Shown here: positions 45,467 through 53,531 of the stretch, in pieces
Position numbering within the stretch: position 1 is the first letter of the stretch
Layout of the letters: the number at the start of each line of letters is the position of its first letter
NCBI GenBank assembly: GCA_910585665.1
Contig: CAJUFI010000012.1
Span: forward strand, 1 to 64,000
Reading direction: 5' to 3'
From: an uncultured Acetatifactor sp.
GTDB taxonomy: Bacteria; Bacillota; Clostridia; Lachnospirales; Lachnospiraceae
Length of the DNA: 64,000 bases
Made by a program: the position numbers and the translations under genes
The notes under the pieces: generated by a model
What the model was told of the DNA's origin: nothing
Seen by the model: the letters and a program-made list of their open reading frames with translations, nothing else
Database searches by the model: none

Positions 45467-46333
45467 CTACCGCGACTCGTGTATCTCCACTTTCCGCAGC
45501 AGCCGTTCCACATAGGCCGGCAGACAGAACGCGCCGGCATGGAGCCTTGGGGTATAGTACCGGGTCTCCAGTTCTCTCTCCAGCCACTTCTGCGCGTCCA
45601 TATCTCTCACGGGATGATATTTTTTGGACGCAAATCCGAACAGCCAGTGGCCGGAAGGGTAGGTTGGGATGTGGGCCTGGTAGACACGGCTGATGGGAAA
45701 GCTCTCCACGATGCGCTTGTGGGCCCGCATGCAGGCCTTGGCATCCCCTTCATAGAAAGGGCTCTCGTGCTGGTTCACCATGACCCCCTCCTCCCGCAGC
45801 GCCTTGTAACAGTTCCCATAAAATTCCTTGGTGAACAGCCCCTCTCCCGGCCCGAAAGGATCCGTGGAGTCCACGATGATCAAATCGTACTCGTCCTCTT
45901 TCCGCCTCACGAACTTCATGCCGTCTTCATAATAGATATGAACCCGCTCATCTCCCAGGCTGCATGAGACTTTTGGCAGATATTCCCTGCACACCTGTAC
46001 CACCTGACGGTCAATCTCCACCAAGTCGATCCGCTCCACTTCCGAGTACTTTGCCAGCTCCCTGACCACGCCGCCGTCCCCGGCTCCGATGACCAATACG
46101 CTGCGCACATTGGGATGAACCGCCATCGGCACATGCACCATCATTTCATGATAGATGAATTCATCCTTTTCCGTCAGCATCATGTAGCCGTCCAATGTCA
46201 GGAAACGCCCGAACTCCGGCGACTCGAACACGTCAATCCGCTGAAATTCGCTTTCTTCGCTGTAGAGCTGCCTTTCCACCTTAATGGATAGCTTCACATT
46301 CGGCGTATGCAGCTCCGAAAACCATAATTCCAT
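45467..46333 (-). CDS. speE: Spermidine synthase
   Basis: 288 residues from the ATG at 46333 after GGAGGTGGAAAG. The aminopropyltransferase set is visible: LYSEESEFQRIDVFES, LDGYMMLTEKDEFIYHEM, VLVIGAGDGGVVRELAKY, VEIDRQVVQVCREYLP and IIVDSTDPFGPGEGLF. It transfers the aminopropyl group of decarboxylated SAM to putrescine. It lies 83 bp after speA in the speD-speA-speE run. Confidence 0.95.
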   Translation of the reverse strand: MELWFSELHTPNVKLSIKVERQLYSEESEFQRIDVFESPEFGRFLTLDGYMMLTEKDEFIYHEMMVHVPMAVHPNVRSVLVIGAGDGGVVRELAKYSEVERIDLVEIDRQVVQVCREYLPKVSCSLGDERVHIYYEDGMKFVRRKEDEYDLIIVDSTDPFGPGEGLFTKEFYGNCYKALREEGVMVNQHESPFYEGDAKACMRAHKRIVESFPISRVYQAHIPTYPSGHWLFGFASKKYHPVRDMDAQKWLERELETRYYTPRLHAGAFCLPAYVERLLRKVEIHESR

Positions 46334-46416
46334 CTTTCCACCTCCATTCAACTTCTGTCTCTGCTCCTCTATGTCCCTCACAGGAAGACTGTCTCCCTGC
46401 CATAAGCACCTTAATC

Positions 46417-47880
46417 TTACATCGCCCATTCTTCCTTCAGCACGTTCAGCCGTTGGATACCGGCATCCTCGGGCCCGGCCATGGAGCAGCCCTTTTCCCG
46501 GGCGTAAAGGATGTATTCCAGGATTTCCTCCGTAATCTCCTCCCCGGGCGCCAGAATCGGGATGCCCGGCGGATAGCACATCACGAACTCACTGCAGATG
46601 CGCCCTTTCGTCTCCAGAAGAGGCAGCGATTCCTTGGACGCGTAAAAAGCATTCTGGGGAGAGACTGCCACCTTCGGCTCGATATATTCCTGTGTATATA
46701 AATCCGCGTTTTCTTTGCTGTATTTCCGTTTAATCTCTTCCAGAGCCCCTATCAGACGCTCCGCGTCCCGCTCCCTGTCCCCGATGGAAATGTAAGCCAG
46801 CACATTGGCCATGTCCCCCAGCTCCATCTGGATATCGTACTCATCCCGGAGCAGATCATAGACCTCGATGCCCGCCAGCCCAATCCCCAGGGTATTGACG
46901 GTGAGCTTCGTCCTGTCGAAATCGAAGATGCTGTCACCGTTGACCAGCTCCGAAGTATAGGCATAATAGCCGCCGATACCGTTGATCTCCCCCCGGGCAT
47001 ATTCCGCCAGAGCCGTCACCTTTTTGAATTCCGCCTTTCCCCGCAGGGCCAGGTTCCGACGGGAGATGTCCAGACTGGCAAGCAGAAGGTAAGACGCACT
47101 CGTAGTCTGGGTCAGATTGATAATCTGTCTCACATAGCCGGGATTCATGTCGGGGCCTGTCAGAAGGAAGGAGCTCTGGGTCAGGCTCCCCCCCGACTTG
47201 TGCATGCTCACAGCGGCCATGTCCGCCCCGGCCGCCATAGCCGACAGGGGCATGTCCTCCCCGAAATAAAAATGCGTCCCATGGGCTTCGTCCACCAGCA
47301 CCTTCATGCTATGCCCATGGGCCAGCTCTACAATGCGCTTCAGATCCGAACAGATTCCGTAATAGGTAGGATTGTTCACCAGCACTGCCACCGCATCCGG
47401 ATGCTGGGAAATCGTCCTCTCCACCTGGGACACCTTCATGCCCAGCGCAATGCCCAGACTGCTGTTCATATCGGGATTCACATAGATAGGGGTGGCGCCG
47501 TTCACCACCAGCGCGTTGATGACGCTCCTGTGGACATTTCTGGGCAGAATGATTTTGTCCCCTTTCTTACAGGCGCTCAGCACCATGCTTTGGACGGAAG
47601 AAGTCGTGCCGCCCACCATCAGGAAGGCATAGGCGGCTCCGAAAGCTTCCGCCGCCAGTTCCTCCGCCTCCCGGATCACGGACACCGGATGGCACAGATT
47701 ATCCAGGGGCTTCATGGAATTCACATCAATGGACATGCACTGCTTCCCCAGCAGCTGTGTCAGTTCCGGATTGCCCTGTCCCCTTTTGTGCCCCGGCACA
47801 TCAAAGGGGACAATCCGCTCCCCTCGGAACGCTTCCAGCGCTTCGTATATCGGCGCTCTTTCCTGATTGAGATGCACCAT
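46417..47880 (-). CDS. speA: Arginine decarboxylase, short fold-type I form
   Basis: 487 residues, the Bacillus SpeA size without the N-terminal wing domain of inducible decarboxylases. VPGHKRGQGNPEL, FLMVGGTTSSVQSMVL, LVDEAHGTHFYFGE and the PLP lysine in SMHKSGGSLTQSSFL are present. Lysine or ornithine decarboxylation is possible for this family, but agmatine-using aguA and aguB nearby argue for arginine. The ATG at 47880 follows AAAGGGG; an ATG 30 bases upstream lacks a binding site. Confidence 0.88.
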   Translation of the reverse strand: MVHLNQERAPIYEALEAFRGERIVPFDVPGHKRGQGNPELTQLLGKQCMSIDVNSMKPLDNLCHPVSVIREAEELAAEAFGAAYAFLMVGGTTSSVQSMVLSACKKGDKIILPRNVHRSVINALVVNGATPIYVNPDMNSSLGIALGMKVSQVERTISQHPDAVAVLVNNPTYYGICSDLKRIVELAHGHSMKVLVDEAHGTHFYFGEDMPLSAMAAGADMAAVSMHKSGGSLTQSSFLLTGPDMNPGYVRQIINLTQTTSASYLLLASLDISRRNLALRGKAEFKKVTALAEYARGEINGIGGYYAYTSELVNGDSIFDFDRTKLTVNTLGIGLAGIEVYDLLRDEYDIQMELGDMANVLAYISIGDRERDAERLIGALEEIKRKYSKENADLYTQEYIEPKVAVSPQNAFYASKESLPLLETKGRICSEFVMCYPPGIPILAPGEEITEEILEYILYAREKGCSMAGPEDAGIQRLNVLKEEWAM

Positions 47881-47944
47881 TCTGTATATCCCCTTTCCCA
47901 AAATCCCCATCTTGCAGCGCTACAGCTGACAGCACGCCCACAAA

Positions 47945-48703
47945 TCAATAAATATTTCTGCCGCTGAATATCTCTATCATCTCCCTGCGCAGATTCCCCA
48001 TGATCTCCAGCCGCAGCCTGGGGGCCAGTTCATACACGTCGCTGTTGAACAGATAATTCTGCAAGTCGATTTCCTTGATCAGCATCTTGGTGTGGAAGAG
48101 ATTCGCCTCATACACATTGATGTCCACCGCGTCATATCTGCGCAAGGTCTCCGTGTCGATATAGTCCTGGATGGAAGTCATCCTGTGATCCATGAACAGC
48201 TTCTGGCCATTGATGTCCCTGGTGAAGCCCCTGACCCGGTAATCCATGGTGATGATGTCGGAATCAAAGGAGCCGATCAGGTAGTCCAGCGTAGATAAAG
48301 GCGTAATCTCCCCGCAAGTGGCCACATCGATGTCCACCCGGAAGGTGGCCAGATAGGTGTCCGGATGATATTCCGGATAGGTGTGGACCGTGATATGGCT
48401 CTTGTCCAGATGGGCCACTGTGGTGTCCCCCACAGGCACCTTGCTCTCGTCCGCAATCAGGATAGTCACGGAGCTCCCCTGGGGCTCATAGTCCTGGCTG
48501 GAAATGTTCAGCACTCTGGCTCCGATCATGTCCGTCACATCCACCAGCAGTTTGGTCAGCCGTTCGGAATTGTACTGTTGGTCGATATAGGCTATGTAAT
48601 CCTTCTGTTCCCTCTGGGACTTGGCGTAGCACACGTCATAGATATTGAAGCTCAGGGACTTGGTCAGATTGTTAAAGCCGTACAAGGTAAATTTCTCGCT
48701 CAT
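47945..48703 (-). CDS. speD: S-adenosylmethionine decarboxylase proenzyme
   Basis: 252 residues. The self-cleavage site is seen in [18 protein letters not shown], where the Ser after Lys becomes the pyruvoyl group. CGEITPL carries the conserved Cys. The length fits the longer E. coli-like class rather than the 120-residue Bacillus class. It provides decarboxylated SAM for SpeE. It is preceded by a non-coding unit with promoter and terminator (48760-49122). Confidence 0.95.
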   Translation of the reverse strand: MSEKFTLYGFNNLTKSLSFNIYDVCYAKSQREQKDYIAYIDQQYNSERLTKLLVDVTDMIGARVLNISSQDYEPQGSSVTILIADESKVPVGDTTVAHLDKSHITVHTYPEYHPDTYLATFRVDIDVATCGEITPLSTLDYLIGSFDSDIITMDYRVRGFTRDINGQKLFMDHRMTSIQDYIDTETLRRYDAVDINVYEANLFHTKMLIKEIDLQNYLFNSDVYELAPRLRLEIMGNLRREMIEIFSGRNIY

Positions 48704-48759
48704 GTTTTCTCCTTTATCCTAAGGAACTGTCACAAAATATCTTCTGCACGCATGCCCAT

Positions 48760-48793
48760 CAAAAAAAGCAAGTGACACTGCCATCACTTGCTT
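48760..48793 (-). terminator. Strong terminator upstream of speD
   Basis: A perfect 10-bp stem AAGCAAGTGA/TCACTTGCTT with an 8-base loop is followed on the minus strand by seven T. It is 57 bases upstream of the speD start, so it could be an attenuator. Confidence 0.85.
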
Positions 48794-49092
48794 TACCAAT
48801 CTCCGCTTTCCTTTTGCCGCCGGAACCTTCCCGGGCAGCTGTCTGTGAGAGCAACAGATATATGGTTTTTAGAGTCTATATAGCAAATATTTTACTTTTA
48901 CTACTCTTATTGACCGTTTCACAAGTTAGATGTGCCGCAGCACTGGTTTATAGTCACCAACTTATAAAATTCGAGCTTTTAACTCCATCAATAAGGCAAC
49001 CCAGTTGCCAAAATATTTGCATGGAAGACTCTGTCCATCTGTTTTCCATACGCCTGTACTATGCCATCATGCTTCATGCTTTGAATAATGAC

Positions 49093-49122
49093 ATTATATC
49101 ATACACGTTTCTGCTTCGTCAA
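49093..49122 (-). promoter_or_regulatory. Promoter of the unit upstream of speD
   Basis: Minus strand TTGACG (49122-49117), an 18-base spacer and a perfect TATAAT (49098-49093). Confidence 0.75.
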
Positions 49123-49158
49123 ATATATTTTGTCGGCCCGTGAAACCCCTCTTTAAGG

Positions 49159-49497
49159 CTATATGTCCATCTTCTGCTGTACATACACAGCCTCCTCAAT
49201 CAATCCGATTCCCAGGAACACGGCCCAGATGTAGGGCGCTCCGTACAGGTTCAGCGTCTTCGGCCCCACTATCTTTTTCGGGGCGTCCTCACCCACCTGG
49301 TCCTGAACCAGTTTCTCATATGCCTTCTCGAAAGTGCTCCTGGTGATGGAGCGCTCCCGCCTGTCCGTGAACAGTTCTCCTCCCTTTATGGTATAGGTAA
49401 AAGGAAGTCCTTTTTTCGTCAGAAATTGTTTTCCCTCGTGTGCCCGTATGGCATCCCACAGGCCAGGGAGTGTTATCTTTGTCGTATTAAGCTTCAT
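49159..49497 (-). CDS. Small conserved-looking protein of unknown function
   Basis: 112 residues starting after GAGGAGG. It has LWDAIRAHEGKQFLTKKGLP, FTYTIKGGELFTDRRERSIT, a helical middle and KKIVGPKTLNLYGAPYIW. The KGLPFTY...KGGELF...RSITRST...GPK...LYGAPY pattern recurs, I believe, in small proteins of gut Firmicutes, but I know no function. A compact DNA- or protein-binding fold is possible. Confidence 0.65.
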   Translation of the reverse strand: MKLNTTKITLPGLWDAIRAHEGKQFLTKKGLPFTYTIKGGELFTDRRERSITRSTFEKAYEKLVQDQVGEDAPKKIVGPKTLNLYGAPYIWAVFLGIGLIEEAVYVQQKMDI

Positions 49498-49606
49498 ATG
49501 CCTCCTCGCGCCGGATACCGAGTCTGTCGAATGACGCGCTGTATGCCGCCCAATCATCCGAATCTATTATCCGCTATTCAAATCGTACCCGAAACAGGCA
49601 GTCTTG

Positions 49607-50917
49607 TCAATGCCAAATGTCCTCATTTTTCCATTGCTTTACAAAAGATTTGTGGACGGACAGGGATTCGCCGCAGCCTTCCCCCTCTGCCGCCAGCATG
49701 ATACAGGGAGATTTCGCGGGAATCTCCTGAAAACAGAACTCCCTTTCTCCGCTCTTGAATTCAAAAAGGAGGCCGTCGGAATACAGGGCCACTTTATCGC
49801 AGTTGCTATAGCATAGCGCCGTATAGTTGCCGCTTTCCATTTTCCTCACGCTCTCCGGCACGATGTGGACGAAGGGCTTTCTGCCCCATTCCGCCAGGCA
49901 CCGGTAAAAACAAGGCCCGGGATGCTCCCCGTCCGGCAGAAGCGCTTCCGCCTGCTGCCCGGAGCCAATGGTACTCTCCCTGTCTCCCGGAAGCCGCGTC
50001 TCCGCCCCTCCGCAACCCATGGCAGCGCTTCCTTTCTCTCCCTGCAAGGTTCCCGCTCCCCTTTCCCGGCTCACAAGACTTTCCCGGCTCACAAGAATGT
50101 CCTTTTTCCGGCTTACGGCAATGTCCTCTTTCCGGCTCCGCAGAACCGGCACTTCCGCTCCACAGGTCATGGTGACGGATTCTCTGCCCATCACCCCGGC
50201 CCCGATGTCAGCTTCCTGTATCCAGACATGCTCCGAACTGCCCTTCCGCTTCCCGAACGCCAGGAAGCCGAGACGGTCGCATAGCTGCAGAAAGTACCGG
50301 TACAGCTCTGTCTCCCCGTCCAGGTTCTCATCCAAGCCGCCCAAGCCCTCATCCAAGCCGGCCCGGCCCTCATCCAAGCCGGCCCGGCCCTCGTCCCAAC
50401 CGTCCAGGCAGACGCAGTTCGCCCCAAGCTCCAGCAGCATGCGCAGATCCTTCTCCATTTGGCGGCGCCTGTCAGCCGCGCCGCCCTTATCCGGCAGAAA
50501 ATACCTCACCGCCCTGGGTTCCCACGCCGCTCCGTTCAAGGCAGGGCTCCCGGACTGCCTATTGCTCAGGCTCCGCAGAGGAAGATGCCCCCGCACCCTG
50601 TCCCGGCAGCATCCGCTTCCGTCCACCAGGATTGCTTCCGTGTCATACAGATAGGGCTCCTCCACACCTCTCCAGAGCCTGGGCTGCAGCAGAACGGACT
50701 GCAGGGGTTCCTCCTCCCACAGCTGCTGCCTGCATTCCAATACCAGATTCCCCTCTCTGTCCGTGACATAGATTCTGGCCTCCGTCTCTGGCCCATTCCG
50801 CCCCTGTTCTGTCACATCCTCAGAAAAATACAGCTTCCACTCCAGAAAGGCCTTGCCGTTTTCCAGCCTGTATACTGCTTCTGCGCCGCCACCCGGCGCA
50901 TTTTCGTCAAATCTCAT
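49607..50917 (-). CDS. Reduced GH2-like protein without a complete catalytic barrel
   Basis: 436 residues. The N-terminal part (residues about 20-110) looks like the GH2 beta-sandwich, with PRLWRGVEEPYLYDTEAILV. Then RRRQMEKDLRMLLELGANCV resembles the opening of the GH2 TIM barrel. The barrel is not continued: a DEGRAGL heptapeptide repeat, Arg/Glu-rich repeats (RKEDIAVSRKKDILVSRES) and a C-terminal beta domain follow. GH2 enzymes are normally 600-1,000 residues, so catalysis is doubtful. It overlaps the transporter gene by 11 bases. Confidence 0.6.
   Translation of the reverse strand: MRFDENAPGGGAEAVYRLENGKAFLEWKLYFSEDVTEQGRNGPETEARIYVTDREGNLVLECRQQLWEEEPLQSVLLQPRLWRGVEEPYLYDTEAILVDGSGCCRDRVRGHLPLRSLSNRQSGSPALNGAAWEPRAVRYFLPDKGGAADRRRQMEKDLRMLLELGANCVCLDGWDEGRAGLDEGRAGLDEGLGGLDENLDGETELYRYFLQLCDRLGFLAFGKRKGSSEHVWIQEADIGAGVMGRESVTMTCGAEVPVLRSRKEDIAVSRKKDILVSRESLVSRERGAGTLQGEKGSAAMGCGGAETRLPGDRESTIGSGQQAEALLPDGEHPGPCFYRCLAEWGRKPFVHIVPESVRKMESGNYTALCYSNCDKVALYSDGLLFEFKSGEREFCFQEIPAKSPCIMLAAEGEGCGESLSVHKSFVKQWKNEDIWH
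50328..50396 (-). repeat. 21-bp coding tandem repeat
   Basis: Three to four units of 21 bp encode DEGRAGL/DEGLGGL inside the GH2-like protein, two of them identical at base level (50349-50390). Confidence 0.9.
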
Positions 50918-52346
50918 CCTGTCTTTCCCTCTTTTCCCGCAGAACAGCCGTATTCTCCTCCACTTCCCGCCTGCCCAGGGGATAGGCGAACTGGATGATC
51001 AGGAACACCACCAGATAGCAAATCCCGGGCACCAGCGTCGCCACCGTATAAATCCGCTCCGCCACCTCCTGGGTCTGGGCAGAGGCCTCGGACACATAGC
51101 CGATGGCCGTCAGCACGAAGCCGCCCAGGCCGCCTGCCAGAGCCTGCCCCACCTTCCTGGCAAAGGAGTACACCGCATAGACCGTTCCGTCCTCCCGTCT
51201 GCCTGCGGCAATCTCCTGATAGTCGATGATATCCGTGATATAGGCCCAGATGACCAGATTGAACAGCCCCGACCCCAGAGTCCCCAGGAACAGAAGCCCC
51301 ATGAACAGCGGAATCGTCCGTACCCGCAGGAAGAACAGCAGCAGGTACGTCACCCCGGCCACCAGCATCCCCACCGCCCCCGCCTCTTTCTTCCCGAACC
51401 GCAGGACGATTCCCGAAATGAAAGGCGCCAGCAGAAGGGTGCTCCCGACGCTGACCACATTGACCGCCGACAGGGCCCTGGCGTTCCTGAAATAATCCAG
51501 GAACAGGTAATTGTTCATGGCCTGCCCCATCAGGGTGGCAAGCAGCAGCACCAGAGCCGCGCACACCAGCGCAAGCAGGGGCCGGTTCCTCCCCAGGCCC
51601 CTCAGCATGTCCCAGACACTTTCCTTGGCCTTCTCCTTTTTCTCGAAGACCACCCGCTCCCGGCACAGCAAGTAGCAGAGCACATAGCAGGCCACCGCCA
51701 GCACACCGAAGACCGCCGCCGTCACCGTAAAGTCCACAGGCCGCACGATCTGGTTCCCCTCCGCGTCCGTCTCGTAGACGATCAAAGGCACCAGCACGCC
51801 GATGGCCAGACCGGCCAGACTGGCTCCGATGCTGCGGAAGGTGGAAAGAGACGCCCTGTCCTTCACATCCGGGCTGATCACCGAAGCCATGGATCCGTAG
51901 GGGATATTGATGGCCGTATAGCAGAAACTGCTCCACAGCAGATAGGTAAAGATCACATAGGCGAGCTTCGCCCCATAGGGCCAGTCCCGCACGAAATACA
52001 GGTACATGATGGAGCTGGACACCGCCACCGGAACGCACATCCGCCGTATCCAGCATCGGAACCTGCCGTCCCTGGCAGGCTGCATATTATCTACGATACG
52101 CCCCATAGTCACATCCGTAAAAGCGTCCACGAACCTGGCCCCCAGAAAGAGGAGCCCCACCACATATCCGCTCAGCCCCAGCACTTTCGTATAGAATACC
52201 ATTAAGTAACTGCTGGCGAAAATAAAGCTGAAGTCATTCCCAAAGTCACCGAACATGTACCCGATCTTGTCCCGGAGCCCAAAAGGGCGCACATCCGCGG
52301 CAACATCCGTCTTCTCATTTCCCCTGTCGTCAACCGTCCTTGCCAT
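50907..52346 (-). CDS. GPH-family glycoside/sugar cation symporter
   Basis: 479 residues, twelve membrane helices. The family start LRDKIGYMFGDFGNDFSFIF and FTDVTMGRIVDNM (GPH motif) are clear, as is WAYITDIIDYQEIAAGRRED. It imports a glycoside or uronide with Na+ or H+. The ATG at 52346 follows GGAGGTTGCT. The overlapping GH2-like gene suggests a former uptake-hydrolysis pair for the same glycan. Confidence 0.88.
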   Translation of the reverse strand: MARTVDDRGNEKTDVAADVRPFGLRDKIGYMFGDFGNDFSFIFASSYLMVFYTKVLGLSGYVVGLLFLGARFVDAFTDVTMGRIVDNMQPARDGRFRCWIRRMCVPVAVSSSIMYLYFVRDWPYGAKLAYVIFTYLLWSSFCYTAINIPYGSMASVISPDVKDRASLSTFRSIGASLAGLAIGVLVPLIVYETDAEGNQIVRPVDFTVTAAVFGVLAVACYVLCYLLCRERVVFEKKEKAKESVWDMLRGLGRNRPLLALVCAALVLLLATLMGQAMNNYLFLDYFRNARALSAVNVVSVGSTLLLAPFISGIVLRFGKKEAGAVGMLVAGVTYLLLFFLRVRTIPLFMGLLFLGTLGSGLFNLVIWAYITDIIDYQEIAAGRREDGTVYAVYSFARKVGQALAGGLGGFVLTAIGYVSEASAQTQEVAERIYTVATLVPGICYLVVFLIIQFAYPLGRREVEENTAVLREKRERQDEI

Positions 52347-52616
52347 AGCAACCTCCACCTCACCGAATCGCTCCCATCGGCTCCGGGGCGCGGGCCCTGT
52401 GGTTCCGGCAGCCCCTCCCGCGAAGTCCGTGATCGCATGTGACATCTTTCTGTCTGAACGCACTGAACGCATCCGAACGCACGCGCCGCCATGGGCGCGC
52501 TTCGCCTTTTGTGGGGTTATTATGTCTCGTTTTCGGGAAAATATACGGCTTTACATCTGCGGAAAACACCGCTATAATAGGCATATCACTTTTACGCCTG
52601 AAAACGGAGGAGACCC

Positions 52617-53531
52617 ATGACTATTTTTACCGTATTTTTCCAGATGCTGTCGCTGCTGATCATGATCGGCGCGGGCTTTTTATTGACAAAGAAAAAAATG
52701 CTGGACGAGCATACCAACACCCGGATGTCCAGGATGATCGTCAACCTGTTCAATCCCATGCTGGTGCTCTCCAGCGCCGCCACTTCCGTAGGCCTGATAT
52801 CCCTGGGCACCATGGGGCTCGTGGCGCTGATTGCGGTGGGCATGTTCCTCATCTTCATCATCGTGGGGATGATTCTCTCCCCCTTTTTCGACAGGCAGCC
52901 TGACCAGCGGAAAATCTACCAGATGATGTTCGTCTTCTCTAACTTAGGCTTCATCGGCATTCCTGTGGTCAGCAATATCCTGGGGCCTGAATATGTGGTC
53001 TATGTGACAGAGTTCCTGCTGATTTATACGATTGTGTTCTATACTTACGGGGTCTCTCTGATGGACGGGAAGTTCTCGCTGTCTTCCCTGAAGACTATGG
53101 TGAATCCCGGCCTGATCGCCAGCCTGGCCGCGCTCCTGATCATCATCCTGGAGATACAGCTGCCGGAGTTTATGTTGATAGCGGTCACCTATCTGGGAAA
53201 CGTGACCTCTCCCATGGCCCTGGTGGCAGTGGGGTTTGCCCTGGCCAATTCCAACCTGAAAAAGATTTTCTGCCAGCCAAAACTGTATGTCTTTTCTGCG
53301 ATCAAGCTGCTGGCGCTGCCTTTGCTTCTGCTGCCGCTGCTGAAGCTGGTGACGGAAGACCAGGCCCTGATTTCGGTCTGCATGGTCATGTTCGGCATGC
53401 CCATCGGCAACATGCCGCTGATGCTGGGGAACCAAAAGGGAATCGACGGAAGCACCTGCAGCGCCGCCATCATTCTGACCACGCTGCTCTGCGTCCTGAC
53501 GATTCCCGTTCTGCTCACGCTGACAGGCTGA
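52617..53531 (+). CDS. AEC-family (auxin efflux carrier-like) transporter
   Basis: 304 residues, about ten membrane helices. FSNLGFIGIPVVSNILGPE and GNVTSPMALVAVGFALANS are family landmarks, each with the expected helix-breaking Pro or Asn. Bacterial members export organic or amino acids such as malate. It starts after GGAGGAGACCC and ends one base before the TIR gene on the opposite strand. Confidence 0.88.
   Translation: MTIFTVFFQMLSLLIMIGAGFLLTKKKMLDEHTNTRMSRMIVNLFNPMLVLSSAATSVGLISLGTMGLVALIAVGMFLIFIIVGMILSPFFDRQPDQRKIYQMMFVFSNLGFIGIPVVSNILGPEYVVYVTEFLLIYTIVFYTYGVSLMDGKFSLSSLKTMVNPGLIASLAALLIIILEIQLPEFMLIAVTYLGNVTSPMALVAVGFALANSNLKKIFCQPKLYVFSAIKLLALPLLLLPLLKLVTEDQALISVCMVMFGMPIGNMPLMLGNQKGIDGSTCSAAIILTTLLCVLTIPVLLTLTG

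Larger units (their letters stand above)
48704..49158 (-). other. speD upstream region with candidate leader or small RNA
   Basis: No gene. It holds a minus-strand promoter (49093-49122), about 300 bases of transcript with hairpins such as GGCAAC-TGG-GTTGCC, a terminator at 48766-48793, and 60 bases leading to the speD binding site (AAAGGAG). Confidence 0.6.

Noticed and set aside
48719..48737. AAGGAACTGTCACAAAATA, resembling a family A end
   Set aside because: Only one short end with several mismatches and no partner end.
48772..49143. Plus-strand 123-codon frame upstream of speD
   Set aside because: No good binding site, unusual composition, and overlaps a minus-strand promoter-terminator unit.
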